Below are positions 22,256 to 33,280 of a DNA stretch of 64,000 nucleotides, one piece after another (the first letter of the stretch is position 1; each line of letters opens with the position of its first letter). A model generated the notes under the pieces. The model worked only from the letters and a program-made list of their open reading frames with translations. It did no database searches and was not told the origin of the DNA. This stretch comes from Oegoconia quadripuncta (lineage: Eukaryota; Arthropoda; Insecta; Lepidoptera; Autostichidae), in contig OX438750.1 of the NCBI GenBank assembly GCA_949316235.1, positions 17,858,865 through 17,922,864 of the forward strand, written 5' to 3'. The translations under genes and the position numbers were made by a program.

Positions 22256-22522
22256 GTTGTTCCTTTCTTTTAAAATACTATGTTACTTAGGCAGAGTTAT
22301 TATTTTTTAGCTATTCTTTCGATTGGCATCATAAAAGTAGGGTGTTTTTTTTTCACATTTGAGTCGGTTCGATTCCCAGCCGAAGCAAATAATTTTTAGA
22401 AAATCTATGAATGCAGAATTACTAACTTTTAAAAATAACATAAAGTCTTCTTTGAGCAAAATTCACTATCTACGATATTTAAGGTACTTCCCCTTCATGT
22501 CCCATAACTTTGGGACGCCCTG
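22256..22522 (-). repeat. Right TIR of the complete mariner-like element
   Basis: Carries the plus-sense GGTTCGATTCCCAGCC at 22365-22380 and ends CGTCCCAAAG-complement then CTG|TA. Confidence 0.88.
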
Positions 22523-23397
22523 TATACAAAAAGGCGGTTTTTTTTTAATTTTTTTAATTGTTTGGCTCGCACGACTTGTGCATTTGCCACATCTTGTATA
22601 GATACAGGCCAGTGCAGTGCAAAGAAAGAGTCGCCATCTACCAATGTGATGTTGGACTAATAATGACATGCTCAATTTTACGCATTTATTTTATATATTT
22701 CTACTAATATATTACTAAAAGTATTTTATCAGAAAAAGTATTTATAAAATACTAAGATACCAAACAAAATATATTTAAATACAAGATACAAAATGATTTT
22801 TTAAAAAGTATTTTAGATACAAAATGAAAATACGTATCTTGCATCTTGTATCTGTATTTCAGATACTTGTATCTTAGATAAGTCACACCTCTGGTAATTC
22901 AACCCCAGATGGTATACTTGTCGAAATATTGAATGATTTATTCAAAGCTACATGAGTCTGTGTGGATCATCTTCATGTACCTAATCTGTTTGATTTTGCT
23001 CATTGTTAATACGTAATAGTCAAATAATGAGACTTTTTTTTAAGTCACTGTACTTTAATTCTAAAATCATCCTTTGGCTGGTTATCGTGATATCCAGCGT
23101 TCATTACCTAAAACGTTCGCCTGTGGGGCCCATCTTCTTCTCTCAATCATTTTTATTAGGAGCGTCCCTTAAAATATCAATACCGAAATAAGAATTAGAA
23201 AACAAGTCACTAAAGGAATCTACTGCTAGAAATTACAAATATGCTAGGGCCAAACAACCCAACGTTCATAAATAAAATAACGTTGCCCCAAATACCTACC
23301 TTCTATTTTGCTCTTAAAAAATACAGTACCTAGGTATTGCTATCCGCAATAATAATAATAAAAATATATTTTTTATTTTACTGTCAATCTGTATATA

Positions 23398-23660
23398 TGA
23401 CGACCTGTTTGGTGTAGTAGTTAGAAGCTCTGACTGCTATATTAAAGGGCGCGGGTTTGATGCCGCTAGGGGCATTTACTTGTATGATGAATACAGACAT
23501 GTGTTCCCGAGTTATGAAAGTTTTTCACTTAATGTATTTATTTACAAAAAAAAATGTATTTGTGTAGTTTAACAACCAACTGGTATCCATGATACAAGCC
23601 TATAGTTGCTTGGTGTGGATATAGATGGCGCTGTGTGTATATGCCAATATATTTATTTAT
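23398..23660 (+). mobile_element. tRNA-derived SINE, family 1
   Basis: Head GACGACCTGTTTGGTGTAGTAG, worn B box GGGTTTGATGCCGC, and the body with TGTATGATGAATACAGAC, CCCGAGTTATG and GATGGCGCTGTGTG. The mutated B box suggests an older copy. Confidence 0.75.
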
Positions 23661-25504
23661 ATAATTATGCAATTGTGCGTATCTGCAGCTGCACGTATCA
23701 TACGAATACTCAGCATTATTTGCAGCGTTGTCTCAATGTCCGTAAAGCTACCCATTACGTGTTTCCTAACTACTTAGCTTGAACTTAAAAAAAAATAAAC
23801 AATAATAGTTTATATGATGAAACCTGTAATTTGCCTTATTTCTTGTATTCGTACTTGGTAATATTTATACACAACTGTAACGCTGTTGGTTTCTTTAATA
23901 AATAAATATTTAATTTCAATCACATACATGTATGGGCAGACACAAGTGGACTCTAATAGTAAAAACATGAGGTTGCGGAAGCGAAATGTCTCGTATTCCA
24001 AAATTTATGTGTAGTTTTGTCTGAATTTAGTGTAAGTAGATTCTTTTTGAGCCACTATTTACTACTTTATCATAATTTGATTGGCCATGGTCATTCACTT
24101 CCGTCCAAGTCACCCCAAAAATTTGTGCAGTAGGTATCATCGGCGAACGATAAGGTTTTGCAATAGTCTTAGTTTATTATAGGGATTTGCACAAAAATTA
24201 AGGTTTTACGGTAATATATGTAACGTTTTCAAGTGATAATTTTATCCTATGAAACAAATCTTTGACTATAGGTACTGGCGAAAGAGGTTCATTTTTCCAT
24301 TTCACAGAGTATCCACTCTTTTATTTCCACCGGTTTCTGAAAATAAAAGCAAAAAATTAAGCCCAAATAGCTACTGTAGTATAATGAATGACATATGGTA
24401 TTATCTGTAGGATAGTAGATAGGTATTGTGCAAAAAAACTTATCAAGAACATGAGGGCAAAAGAAATCAATTTTAGTAAAATGTCAGTCACATAAAAATG
24501 ATAGACTTGTCGGGGGTTATACGGTTATATTTATTTGTTATTATAGAATAGAAAAAGATGGGACCTCGGCGAGTACTACTTTATTTAGTAGGATTAATTA
24601 TTATCATTTAATAAGAATCTTTGGTAGGGTAAAGTATTTTTTATATACCTAGTTAAAAGTAATTTTCAATTATTATCAAGACTTTGAGTTGTTGTAACAA
24701 AATAAGTGTCTAATGTGAACTCTTCCAACACTGACAATACCAGCTCCCGTAGCATGACATCGTTTGTCACGCGCGACGTATAGTCATGTAAGGACACAAT
24801 TTTAACTATTAACTATCTGTTAAAAAAATAAAAACCTTTTCTAACAAATCGGTAGATTGCTTTAGATATGGTATAGGTATTTAGTAAGTTACAATTCCTG
24901 TAACTATTTAAAAAAAATTGATCAATAACTTCTTTATATTTAGGTACGAAAAATTTTATCGAGGGCAAATATCACGATTCACAACCCAGAAAATATAAAG
25001 CAGCCATTTAGGCAGGTATAAATTTCTTTTATCTCTATCCTTCTACAAAAAATCAGAAACAAAATTGCGTATTTTTACTGGACTGGTAGGAGTGAGAGTG
25101 GGATAGTTGTATATTTCGTGATGATGATGCAAATATTATCTCGCGCGACATAAACTTTTATCATGCCTGTCAAGCTACTAGTGCAGCACTAATGCCGGTC
25201 GTCTATAATAATAATACTAATATACTTAGCACAAACAAACCAAAAAAAACAACATATTTAAATACTCTAACAAAGAACAGGAGGATAAAATTTCAAGACA
25301 AAAGTCTTGAAAATTACCTGTTACACTTTGTTGAATGTTGCAGTTACCTGATGAACCCTAGTCCAAGTTTTAAACCGAGGAGGCATACGTATATTGTGAA
25401 CAAATATTTCCGTTAGCTTATTAGAAAATGGTAACGGCATCGAGTTTTCATTAGTTATGGTCTAATGATGTCTACTACCTAAATGTTAGTTGCTTACTAT
25501 CTTC

Positions 25505-25580
25505 ATCCAAATCAGTTTCGCCGTGATTGAACAACAAACAAATAAACAAACAAACATCCAAACTTTAGAATCGAATTTGT
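25505..25580 (-). mobile_element. Helitron-like repeat, 5' fragment
   Basis: The minus strand reads AAGTTTGGATGTTTG, TTGTTTGTTGTTCAATCACG and GGCGAAACTGATTTGGATG. The start and the 3' half are missing. Confidence 0.55.
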
Positions 25581-25977
25581 AATATATTATTTACCATATT
25601 TTCCCCTACACCCACATTAATTGTTTCTCTCTTAGCACTCCGGTGTTGATGCTCGGATAATGAACAGAAAGTTCACAATCACTGTAGAATCCTTCTTTGT
25701 CACTATCTCAACTCTCCACAGATTCATACACTCCAGACTGAAATCAGTTGACGTGTCAAAAAATATACTTACATGTTAAAGGTACCTATGGAGTTGGGAA
25801 TTTGTCTGGAGACTACTTCCTTGTAGTTCATCCAAGGCAACAAATTAATTAAGAGAGGATGCGTAAATGATTATGAAAATCGCAGTTTTCAGCATTACTC
25901 GTAAATATACTTATTTACAATAGGTCTCCACTCTATGATTATCAAAATATAGGGCTACTTTTAATTAGTCATCAGGG

Positions 25978-26283
25978 TATGTATGTACCTACTCATGATT
26001 ACAAACAACTTTCCCAAAGAAACAACTTTATTTTAAATATTTTTTTAATTTCCCTTGAATTAAATTAGTACTACACGCGCCGTGTAGTACTACGTCCGCT
26101 ACGGTGTAAACCTACTGTCCCCGACGCGGGCGGCTAAAGACAATTGTTTCTTTGGAAAAAGTTTTTGTTAACATGAACCCTTATTATTAATTTTTACAAA
26201 GATTTAAAAAAAATTGTAAATAATTTATAAAAGTTGTTTCTTTGGGAAAGTTGTATCTAATCATGAGTACACGTGCATACCCA
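25978..26283. mobile_element. MITE with ACAACTTTCCCAAAGAAACAAC termini
   Basis: TACTCATGATTAC and ACAACTTTCCCAAAGAAACA at the left recur inverted at the right (26232-26270). A 12-bp stem, 3-nt loop hairpin (TAGTACTACACG) lies in the centre at about 26068-26094. The outer limits are approximate. It separates the two exon-5 relics of locus B. Confidence 0.65.
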
Positions 26284-28359
26284 CTGGTATCAACTGCTAA
26301 TTAAAAGTAAATAATGAATTACTTAATAAACTTAGACATATAGAGAACACAAAGTTTTTATAAAAGGTATAAAAACTTCACTGATAAGCTAATCTTACTA
26401 TAAAGGAATATTTTTATGAAACAAATAATAAGATTTAAATAAGTTAGAAAATATATTATGTATTGTCTAAAGGATAATAATGTTATAATATAATGTATTA
26501 TTGAATTTGTTATGAATGTTGTAACCGCAATCTTATAACTTTGTATAAAATTAATAATGCCCTCTTGTTTAATTACCATGCTGTGGGGCGGCGTCCCATG
26601 ACAACTATATAAGTATGACTTGTAAATGTTTATAGACAGCACATTAAATGACTGATTACTGTACTGGCAAATAAAGTTTTGGCTTATTCTCTCTTATACA
26701 CTGCTGTCAGTACTTGTTGTATACGCTCACTTGATTTTACCTAATTCTTAGACTGTCAAACTCTTGTTGGTATTTTTGGGCTTCCTTTCATGTGAAGTGA
26801 CATCTAAAAAAAAATAAGAAATTCAAATTAAAGACAAAAAATACCCTTAAGAATGTTATGTAAAAAATACTGTTAGTTCAGTAAAACTGATTTTATTTAC
26901 CATATTTCACTGACATTTCATTTTTACCTTTGCACACCTTTACTGCTGCTCGAATAATGAACCAATATGGGTTCATAATAACTGTTGGATCCTCCATTGT
27001 CCTACGACCCATGGTGATGCTCCATAGACTTCTGAAATCATGAACAAAATTTGTTGCAACTTATACCAAAGTGTACCAAATTTCATTAGTAATGATTGCA
27101 GATTGCAAAAGTCCTCTACCTACCTTTGCTTCACTTTTTCCGCATTCAAAGTGTTCATGTTTCGTGAATGCTGAGTAATGTCAGTTTTGCAAATGCCACA
27201 GAGTTCGCATCAATTTTCGGTGCGGTGGATACTTCGTCGAACGCCATTGAATACTGTAGGTAATTTAATTAATATTATATATTATAAATTATTATTATAA
27301 ATTAATAGAAATTTGTGTTGTTAGGTAGTTACGAGTAAAACTCATGTGGGAACTTTGAACACTCATGTGGGATTGAGTTCACACGCTAACCTGTGTGCAC
27401 ATTTTTATAAATTAGGTGACAATGTAACTCACTTTCGCCGGACTCATGTTCAAGAGCGTCATAGAATTGATTGGTGACGCAGGATTTGCCACCACTCTGT
27501 AGATCCAAGAGAGCTAAAGCTGCATCCATTTCTTTGTTGTGTAACATTTTAGGCTGTAGGGTAATAATAATTATAATAAGATATTTGTTTCCCAATCAGT
27601 GTTGCTGCATATAAATTTTCTAACCACTTTGTATGGAAGAGATTTCTTGTGCATATTTTAATTTTGAACAATAAATCTAAATTGTAGAAATATATAGTGT
27701 CATTAAAACTTGTCAGATTACTTTTTCGACTAAAGAGCATTGTATGGAGTCCTAAGCTAGAGCAGTGACTGCAAAAAAAAATCGAAAATTAAGGCAAGAG
27801 AAACTAAACTAAACTAACATATATGGCTGAGTAAAACAAGAAAGAGAAACTTATGAGGAAAACAGAATACAAAGAGTTATGAAATGCTCTCAAAGAGGGA
27901 CAGGAAATATCCATGGCAGAAGAGTTAAAAAGATTGTAAGTAGGGGAAGTAGGCAGGGGTTGAAAATTGGGAGAAATTAAAAGAATGGAGGAGTTCCTGA
28001 GGGAACAGGGTAGGCCAAATTTAAACTGTAAACTGTGTGATATAAGAAGAGCCTAGTGAGAACTGTTGGGGCGGAAGATCATGTATAATGCCTGACAAAT
28101 TTTGAATGCAAATAATTTGCAAATTGGGAGAAGTGGAGGGATAGGATGAATTTGGAAAAATAGATATATTGGAAAAAGAGCGAGGGTAGGACAGAGGAGC
28201 GGATATGGAATTCCGAGTATGGGGGTGAGTGTTGGAGAACACAAGGATCAATGATGGCGGCAAGAGTAGAACGCTAAGGATCTAAAATGATAAAACGAAA
28301 AAGGAACTAATACGTGTGTATTACCTTACCTTGGAATGGAAGGAATTGGGGCTACTTAC

Positions 28360-28575
28360 AGGAACGTTGCGGCTTCGAAGCCAAATTATCTGAAAATATC
28401 GTAATCGCTTCGCCAACTCCTTTTCGTCGGAGTGACATCCCAAAGCAGCTAACTCTTCCAGAACTTTGTTTTTTAACTGAGATTTGTGTTGTCGGTTGAA
28501 GAAGAAAAGATTGGATCTATCCCAAAGGGCGGGATATTTATCTAGAACTTCATTATATATGTTTATTCGGGACAT
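28360..28575 (-). CDS. MADF-type DNA-binding domain exon (first exon of locus B)
   Basis: 72 codons from ATG at 28575 to a GTAAGT donor after CCT (phase 0). The residues IYNEVLDKYPALWDRSN, then FNRQHKSQLKNK, VLEELAALG and KELAKRLRYFQIIW follow the MADF pattern: hydrophobic-x-x-V-x-x-Y-P-x-L-W-D, an N-R turn, a W/L-x-x-I/L-A helix, then a K/R-rich third helix. MADF is a Myb/SANT-like DNA-binding domain common in insects and often paired with BESS; pairing with a BEN-paralog exon would be unusual. The exon is open and has an intact donor and start. Whether a functional protein is made depends on the damaged downstream exons. Confidence 0.55.
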
Positions 28576-28867
28576 TTTATAATACATTACACAGAGAATC
28601 AAAGACAGAGAATTGATCCGGAGATTCTCTTTGCTTTTTTTTTAAATTATTTAAGGCTTTGGTAGATGCCATCAGTCAGCCTAAACCATTGATATAAAAG
28701 ATGTTTTGTGAGGGTTTATTACTCAGGCCAATGAATTGAAATTGGATAAGTTAAAATTTCTTAAAAAAATGTGTGTGTCCTCTCTTTCCTTTTTATAATT
28801 CCGCGGGTCAAGTATCTCGGCGCGCCTGTCAAATTTTCGAAAATACCTGCGGTGACCTTTAGGCGGA

Positions 28868-28929
28868 CGCGAACACCGATCGGTGTCCAAAATACTTACC
28901 TTCAACACTCGCGAACACCGATCGGTGTC
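28868..28929. promoter_or_regulatory. Two 20-bp palindromic blocks 42 bp apart
   Basis: CGCGAACACCGATCGGTGTC occurs at 28868-28887 and again at 28910-28929. Each contains the perfect 14-bp palindrome ACACCGATCGGTGT. The 42-bp repeat distance is about four helical turns. The pair lies between the divergent starts at 28575 (-) and 29834 (+), so a paired binding site for a dimeric regulator is plausible. The factor is unknown. Confidence 0.55.
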
Positions 28930-29703
28930 GGCGGTACACCCGACTTTCAACTCTCAATTGTAATGATTATAGAGTTCCAATTCCTTTGGACTGTGTTTGA
29001 ACTTGTTCTCTATTAAATTCCGCATCCAATAATGTGCGCCATGTCATGTTAGCTATGATATTTAGTCTGTATTTGCGAAAATATTTTTTTTCTCTTTGGG
29101 TGGGAGTGTAGGCATAGAATTCCAACTACTGTTTTTTATTAGAACAGGCTTAGGAACCTGGCCATAGAGCTTCCAATTCTAATAAGAATTTATTGAATTA
29201 CCCGTTTTTTTAAGAAAAACATGAAATAAATCTGTACTTTCCGTAAAAATACCAATTATATCGTGGATATAGGTATACCTACATATTACAACTCGTAACA
29301 TTTTTCTGATTTTTTGTATTATAGCTGTAGTAGTGTTCATTCATTATATCCATAGAAAATATATTCCCGTAGCTATAGCTTTTCACAGATTACAAATACA
29401 CCCAGTAGAAGAGTATCTATAAACGTTTTTAAGAATTTATGATTTGTTCTGTTTATATACATTTGTAAGACGAATCATAAATCATAAATGTACTAGCCAA
29501 AACCTAAGCTCAGACTTGACTTTTGTAATAAACTCAGACCTCAGACTAACGAGAACAAGGAAACCCAAAAGGACGCGTTTATTTTGGTATTTCCTTTTTT
29601 TTTTGGTTGGTAGGGTTTGGTAGTTTTTCAGTTAATAGGATTCTGGTGGTCACACTGTACGTTACGTCAGTACCTTACCTTTACCTATCATCAGTTATTT
29701 ATT

Positions 29704-29850
29704 AGACAGTCAGTCAGTCAGTAAGCAACGAGAAATTTAGTGAAAGATAATATGGAAGAGTCTACCAGTGTTTTGTTGATACTAATTATGCAATAATTTG
29801 TGTGTGATTTGTTGTTGCTACTTATGTCGAATAATGTCTCACGATACTGA
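29704..29850 (+). promoter_or_regulatory. Initiator-like TCAGT cluster and upstream ORFs
   Basis: Overlapping TCAGT words (29710-29722) match the arthropod initiator. Downstream, a 14-codon upstream ORF runs from 29752 to 29796. A second short ORF starts at 29824 and overlaps the main ATG at 29834 in another frame. If transcribed as one exon, these would reduce translation of the main ORF. Confidence 0.4.
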
Positions 29851-30058
29851 TTTGCTGATATCTGTTCCACGCACTTGTATAACTGAATTCTATAGCAAGT
29901 ACCTAAATTTGGTCGAAACTTTTTACTATGTCACTTTGTCAGAGAACAAAACTTCTCTCGCCAAAGAGAAACCTGAATATGTGTACTTCAATGTGATCTT
30001 CAATCTAAATCCAAGTGATGGAAACTTCAGTTCGCGGGAATTGATTGGAAGAATTCAG
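29834..30058 (+). CDS. Unidentified first coding exon, 75 aa, KH-like pattern; possible 5' exon of Regnase
   Basis: The ATG at 29834 opens 75 codons ending ...IGRIQ at a GTAAGA donor, phase 0. The pattern is strand (LLISVP), helix (CITEFYSKYLNLVETFY), strands (YVTLS; EYVYFNVIFNL) and helix (SRELIGRIQ). This recalls the N-terminal KH-like domain known in N4BP1/KHNYN, relatives of Regnase in the NYN nuclease group. The next phase-0 acceptor on this strand with a clear coding exon is 46917, whose first residues (KYVESSL) would extend the last helix. That join needs a ~16.9-kb intron and is inference. Alternatively this exon belongs to an unrelated gene. Confidence 0.45.
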
Positions 30059-30384
30059 GTAAGATTATGAGAAAATTCTATAGATGGGTACTGTTGGTTT
30101 TCTTCCATTCTGGGTATTTTATCAGATTTTATTATTCAATTAAAAAGTGAGACTCATAACTTGTACTCAGGTGTGAATCAATCAAGGTACATTACTAGCG
30201 AAAATTTTTTAGTTGTGTCTCTTTGGATATGATATAGAATAATTACGTACACTGCTAAACCTGCACTTTCAATTGTCTCCGTGGCTCAATATAACACAAG
30301 GTTTACAATTAACAATTTCTAACCATGACTGTCCTCACAATAGTTAAATTAGAACTTAATTTTTGTGCCCTGTATTATTAATAA

Positions 30385-30605
30385 TAATTATCATGAATAT
30401 TCCATCCAGTCCCAAACTACGCAAAGCTTGTACTATGGATACCAAATAACGGATTAACATAAATAAATATTTCTATAAACATCCATAACTCAGGAATAAA
30501 TGTTTGTATTCGTCACACAAACATTTACCCCTCACTGGATTCGAACCCACGACCATTGCTTTTGCTGATAGGGTCACTATCCACTACACCAACCAGTTGT
30601 CAATT
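30385..30605 (-). mobile_element. tRNA-derived SINE, family 2
   Basis: The minus strand starts GACAACTGGTTGGTGTAGTGG, with GGTCGTGGGTTCGAATCC as the B-box region. It continues through the GTTTGTGTGACGAATAC body to the TTTGGGACTGGATGGAATA tail. This is the best full-length family 2 head in the window. Confidence 0.8.
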
Positions 30606-31931
30606 AAATTGAATTGACAATTGATTGGGTTGGCAATGTTATTTATTTATACATATCCAGAGTGATCCAATCCATGACATTGGATAAATCTTAAGCAATG
30701 AGAGGTTGAGAAATTTGTTCAAAGGACTCATGTTTTTGATTTTAGAGAAAACAAAACTGCATTTAAATGGATTTAAAAATATTTTTTTTACTCCACATCA
30801 TCCACACTATAATTCATATAAATATGAAAGAAACGTTGTGTGTCATTTGTTAATTTTTCACGACTAAACCTCTGAACCGATCATATAGGAATTTGACAGA
30901 GATAGCATACTGTCGTACCATATAAAAATTTTTGTGTTTGAACACAAATAATTTCCCTCATTTTTTGTACCACGTAAGCGCCCTAGAAGTAAGAGCAAGG
31001 GGATAAGTGTCTATTCGATAGACATATCGACTTACCATAATTTACTTCTAGGGCTATAATTAGTGATGAAACACAAAAAATTATAATGTGGTAAGGCTGC
31101 AGCTCATCTTCAGTGATCGTGTAGTGTAGATCCAGAACTAGGCACATTAAAGTTGGTTGGATCACTTATGTAGTTTTTTCCTTTTGAGCTAATGGGGATG
31201 TAGGTGGTAGGTGTAACTGGATAGAAAGCTATATTTTACAGCAATTAAATGTGTTAAAAAACTGGCCAAGTTCGGGCCACGCACAATGTCGGTTCCATAC
31301 TTGTCATTACAATATGCAGACTTTTTGTTGTTTGATAAATAATTTTCAAAGGAAAGTACATTTTATAAGTTTTTCTACTATTACTCATTAACTTGTAAAA
31401 CCTACTTATGTATAATAGTTTTCCTGTTAACTTCATTTATGTACTTCTGCCGTGACTTTTTTTTTTTTAATATGAGCGGGCGGCAAACGAGCATGCGGGT
31501 TACCTGATGGAAAGCAATCACCGCCGCCCATGGACACCCGCAACACCATATCCAAAACCAACTTTTAGCTTTTAGGGGGACACACACTTGACTCTAACAA
31601 AAATTTGCACTTTAAAGCTTAATAATTTTCTTAATTAAACGGATCCTTATATTGTAAACCTGTTGAAGATAACCTGTAAGATTTTTGAACGATCTAACAA
31701 CACTCCACACAATGACCCCAAAAATAAAAGAAAATTCATCCTCACTTTACCTTTATTTTACCACTTTGTCGGCTTGACTGCCTATGTATACCTGTGCCAA
31801 ATTATAGCTTTCTGCTACGGAAACCTAAAAACAAAGTCCACCTTTATATTTTTGAAATCATGCTTTAATATGCTTTTAGCTTTCATATGAAACCCCACAT
31901 GATGACCTCAAGTTTCTTTTTAGTTCCCATA

Positions 31932-32146
31932 TCTAACAATATTATAAATGCGAAAGTTTGGATGTTTGTTTGTTTGTTGCTTAATCACGGCGAAACGGAT
32001 GAATGGATTTCATATATAGGTAGAATATACCCTGGTTTGAGACATAGGATATTTTTTATCCCGATAAAATGAGTAGTTCCCGCGGCACAAACACATTTCC
32101 GCGATAATATTATTCTACGTAGGCGAAGCCGCGGGCCGAAAGCTAG
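31932..32146 (+). mobile_element. Helitron-like repeat, complete short copy
   Basis: 215 bp from TCTAACAATATTATAAATG (preceded by A) to GCCGCGGGCCGAAAGCTAG (followed by T). This A|TC...CTAG|T arrangement, with no target duplication and no TIRs, is the Helitron hallmark. It lacks any coding sequence. Confidence 0.75.
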
Positions 32147-33039
32147 TATGTATATAAAATCTAAATTTTATTTTTTTTTACTATACAACTGTCTAATTAG
32201 ATAGATAAATCATTTATTTGTATCTCCAGTCACACACATACCATAAGTTCCAAAGCAATTGGATAAACATATTTTATAACAATCCATAAAAATAACATTG
32301 GGATACACTAGAGTATGTGTGTGCTACCAGCCGTACAAATGGGTCATAGCTCAGTGTGTATAATTGCTCAGAGAGCAAAACACTGATTTTCAGCTATTAC
32401 CCACGAGGAGACACTGGTATCAAAAGAGAACAACCAAACAAGCATATTTTACTGTGCGCATCAGTGAATAATGTTACGTAGGTATACGTGTATTCAAATG
32501 CAGTATAGGTACTCAAATAGATACAGATACATTGTCGGTTACTGTAGATTGGAATAAATAAGTAAATAAATATGGTAATAAATAATTAAATGACAAAAAA
32601 TTTCTTGGCATTTCTCACGAATTTCTGCTTAGATAGGCTGTTAGAAAATACAGCCTGATATACAGGGGTTGGTTGAAAATTCAAAGGTCTTAAAAATAGT
32701 TAATTGCTGATCATGAAAAGTATGCTATCATATCAATTAATATTAGTGTGATGTGGAAAAATCAGTAATACTTGTAATTAATTACATACAGATGATCTTC
32801 ATAAGATTACAATTGATAGAGGACACAAATGTGCTAAATCATTAAAAATTTGATTCGGCAAGGAATTTGGCCGATTGTTTTGTGTTTGTTATCTTGGTAT
32901 CATAAACTTTGCCCATTTACGTAGTTTCATCGGACATAGGGTATTAAGGGTAGTTTCTGGATTTGTGTTCGGATTCGCTCCGCAGTTAGGTGGTTGGCGT
33001 AACTACGGATGCGACAACTGAAAGACAATTTCAAGTGGC

Positions 33040-33280
33040 AGAGGTCAGCGGTGCGAGGTTTGTTTGGGGGCCGCCGGCGGTTGCAGTGGGCGCGCAACCC
33101 GGATCTCGCGGTGCCCCGCTTCCCCTTCACTCTGCGGGCCCGTGCGTGGAGGTGTGCATGCGCCACACGCAAGATAGTCTCGCCGCGAATCACGCCGCGC
33201 GCGCACACCCGCGTCATGCCATGCCACGCGCGGACAGACTAACACGCATTTATTATGTACGCGATTGACAACACCCAGGT
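33040..33280 (+). other. GC-rich island, possible alternative first exon
   Basis: About 200 bp of strongly GC-rich, CpG-dense sequence in AT-rich surroundings. At its 3' side an ATG (33255) opens eight codons (MYAIDNTQ) ending at a GTGAGC donor, phase 0, at 33278. That could be an alternative promoter and first exon for the downstream Regnase gene, since the phase is compatible with 46917. Open frames on both strands here result from base composition. Confidence 0.3.

Larger units (their letters stand above)
20404..22522 (+). mobile_element. Complete mariner-like transposon, long TIRs
   Basis: TA flanks both ends (20402-20403, 22523-22524). The terminal repeats (20404-20671 and 22256-22522, starting CAGG(C/G)CGTCCCAAAG) are about 268 bp and almost identical. 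That is very long for mariner elements, whose TIRs are usually around 30 bp. They enclose one intact transposase gene. Near-identical TIRs and an open frame point to recent insertion. It lies inside the hAT element at 20066-22893. Confidence 0.88.
20058..22901. mobile_element. Non-autonomous hAT element carrying a nested mariner
   Basis: The 8-bp word GTAATTCA flanks both sides (20058-20065 and 22894-22901). The element inside begins CAGAGATG and ends CACCTCTG, which is a short imperfect hAT-type TIR. Subterminal sequence is full of GATACAAATAC-like words in inverted order. Subtracting the mariner element leaves about 700 bp with no transposase, so this hAT copy is non-autonomous. The exact target duplication makes the boundaries firm. 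Confidence 0.85.
22902..25590. other. Intergenic, one SINE, otherwise nothing clear
   Basis: Apart from the SINE at 23398-23660 and a Helitron-like fragment at 25505-25580, I see AT-rich unique DNA. The short ORF at 25192-25416 has no recognisable domain or splice context. Confidence 0.5.
25595..28575 (-). pseudogene. Locus B: MADF-type first exon fused to decayed gene A-like exons
   Basis: On the minus strand: exon 1 28360-28575 (see the separate entry) and exon 2 27433-27553, open and paralogous to gene A exon 2 (NAALALLELQSGG versus DAALALLDLQSGG, with the same xKM start and phases). 27124-27253 may equal gene A exon 3 but reads out of frame from exon 2 and hits a stop. 26901-27031 is an exon-5 copy with an in-frame TAG. 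26755-26800 is an exon-6 relic. 25595-25737 is a second exon-5 copy with stops. No BEN core is found. The order mirrors the plus-strand relics at 13355-14443. Either a pseudogene or a gene now truncated after exon 2. Confidence 0.6.

Noticed and set aside
28021..28263. 80-codon proline/serine-rich minus-strand ORF between locus B exons
   Set aside because: Lies in an intron-like interval, simple composition, no splice sites in phase.
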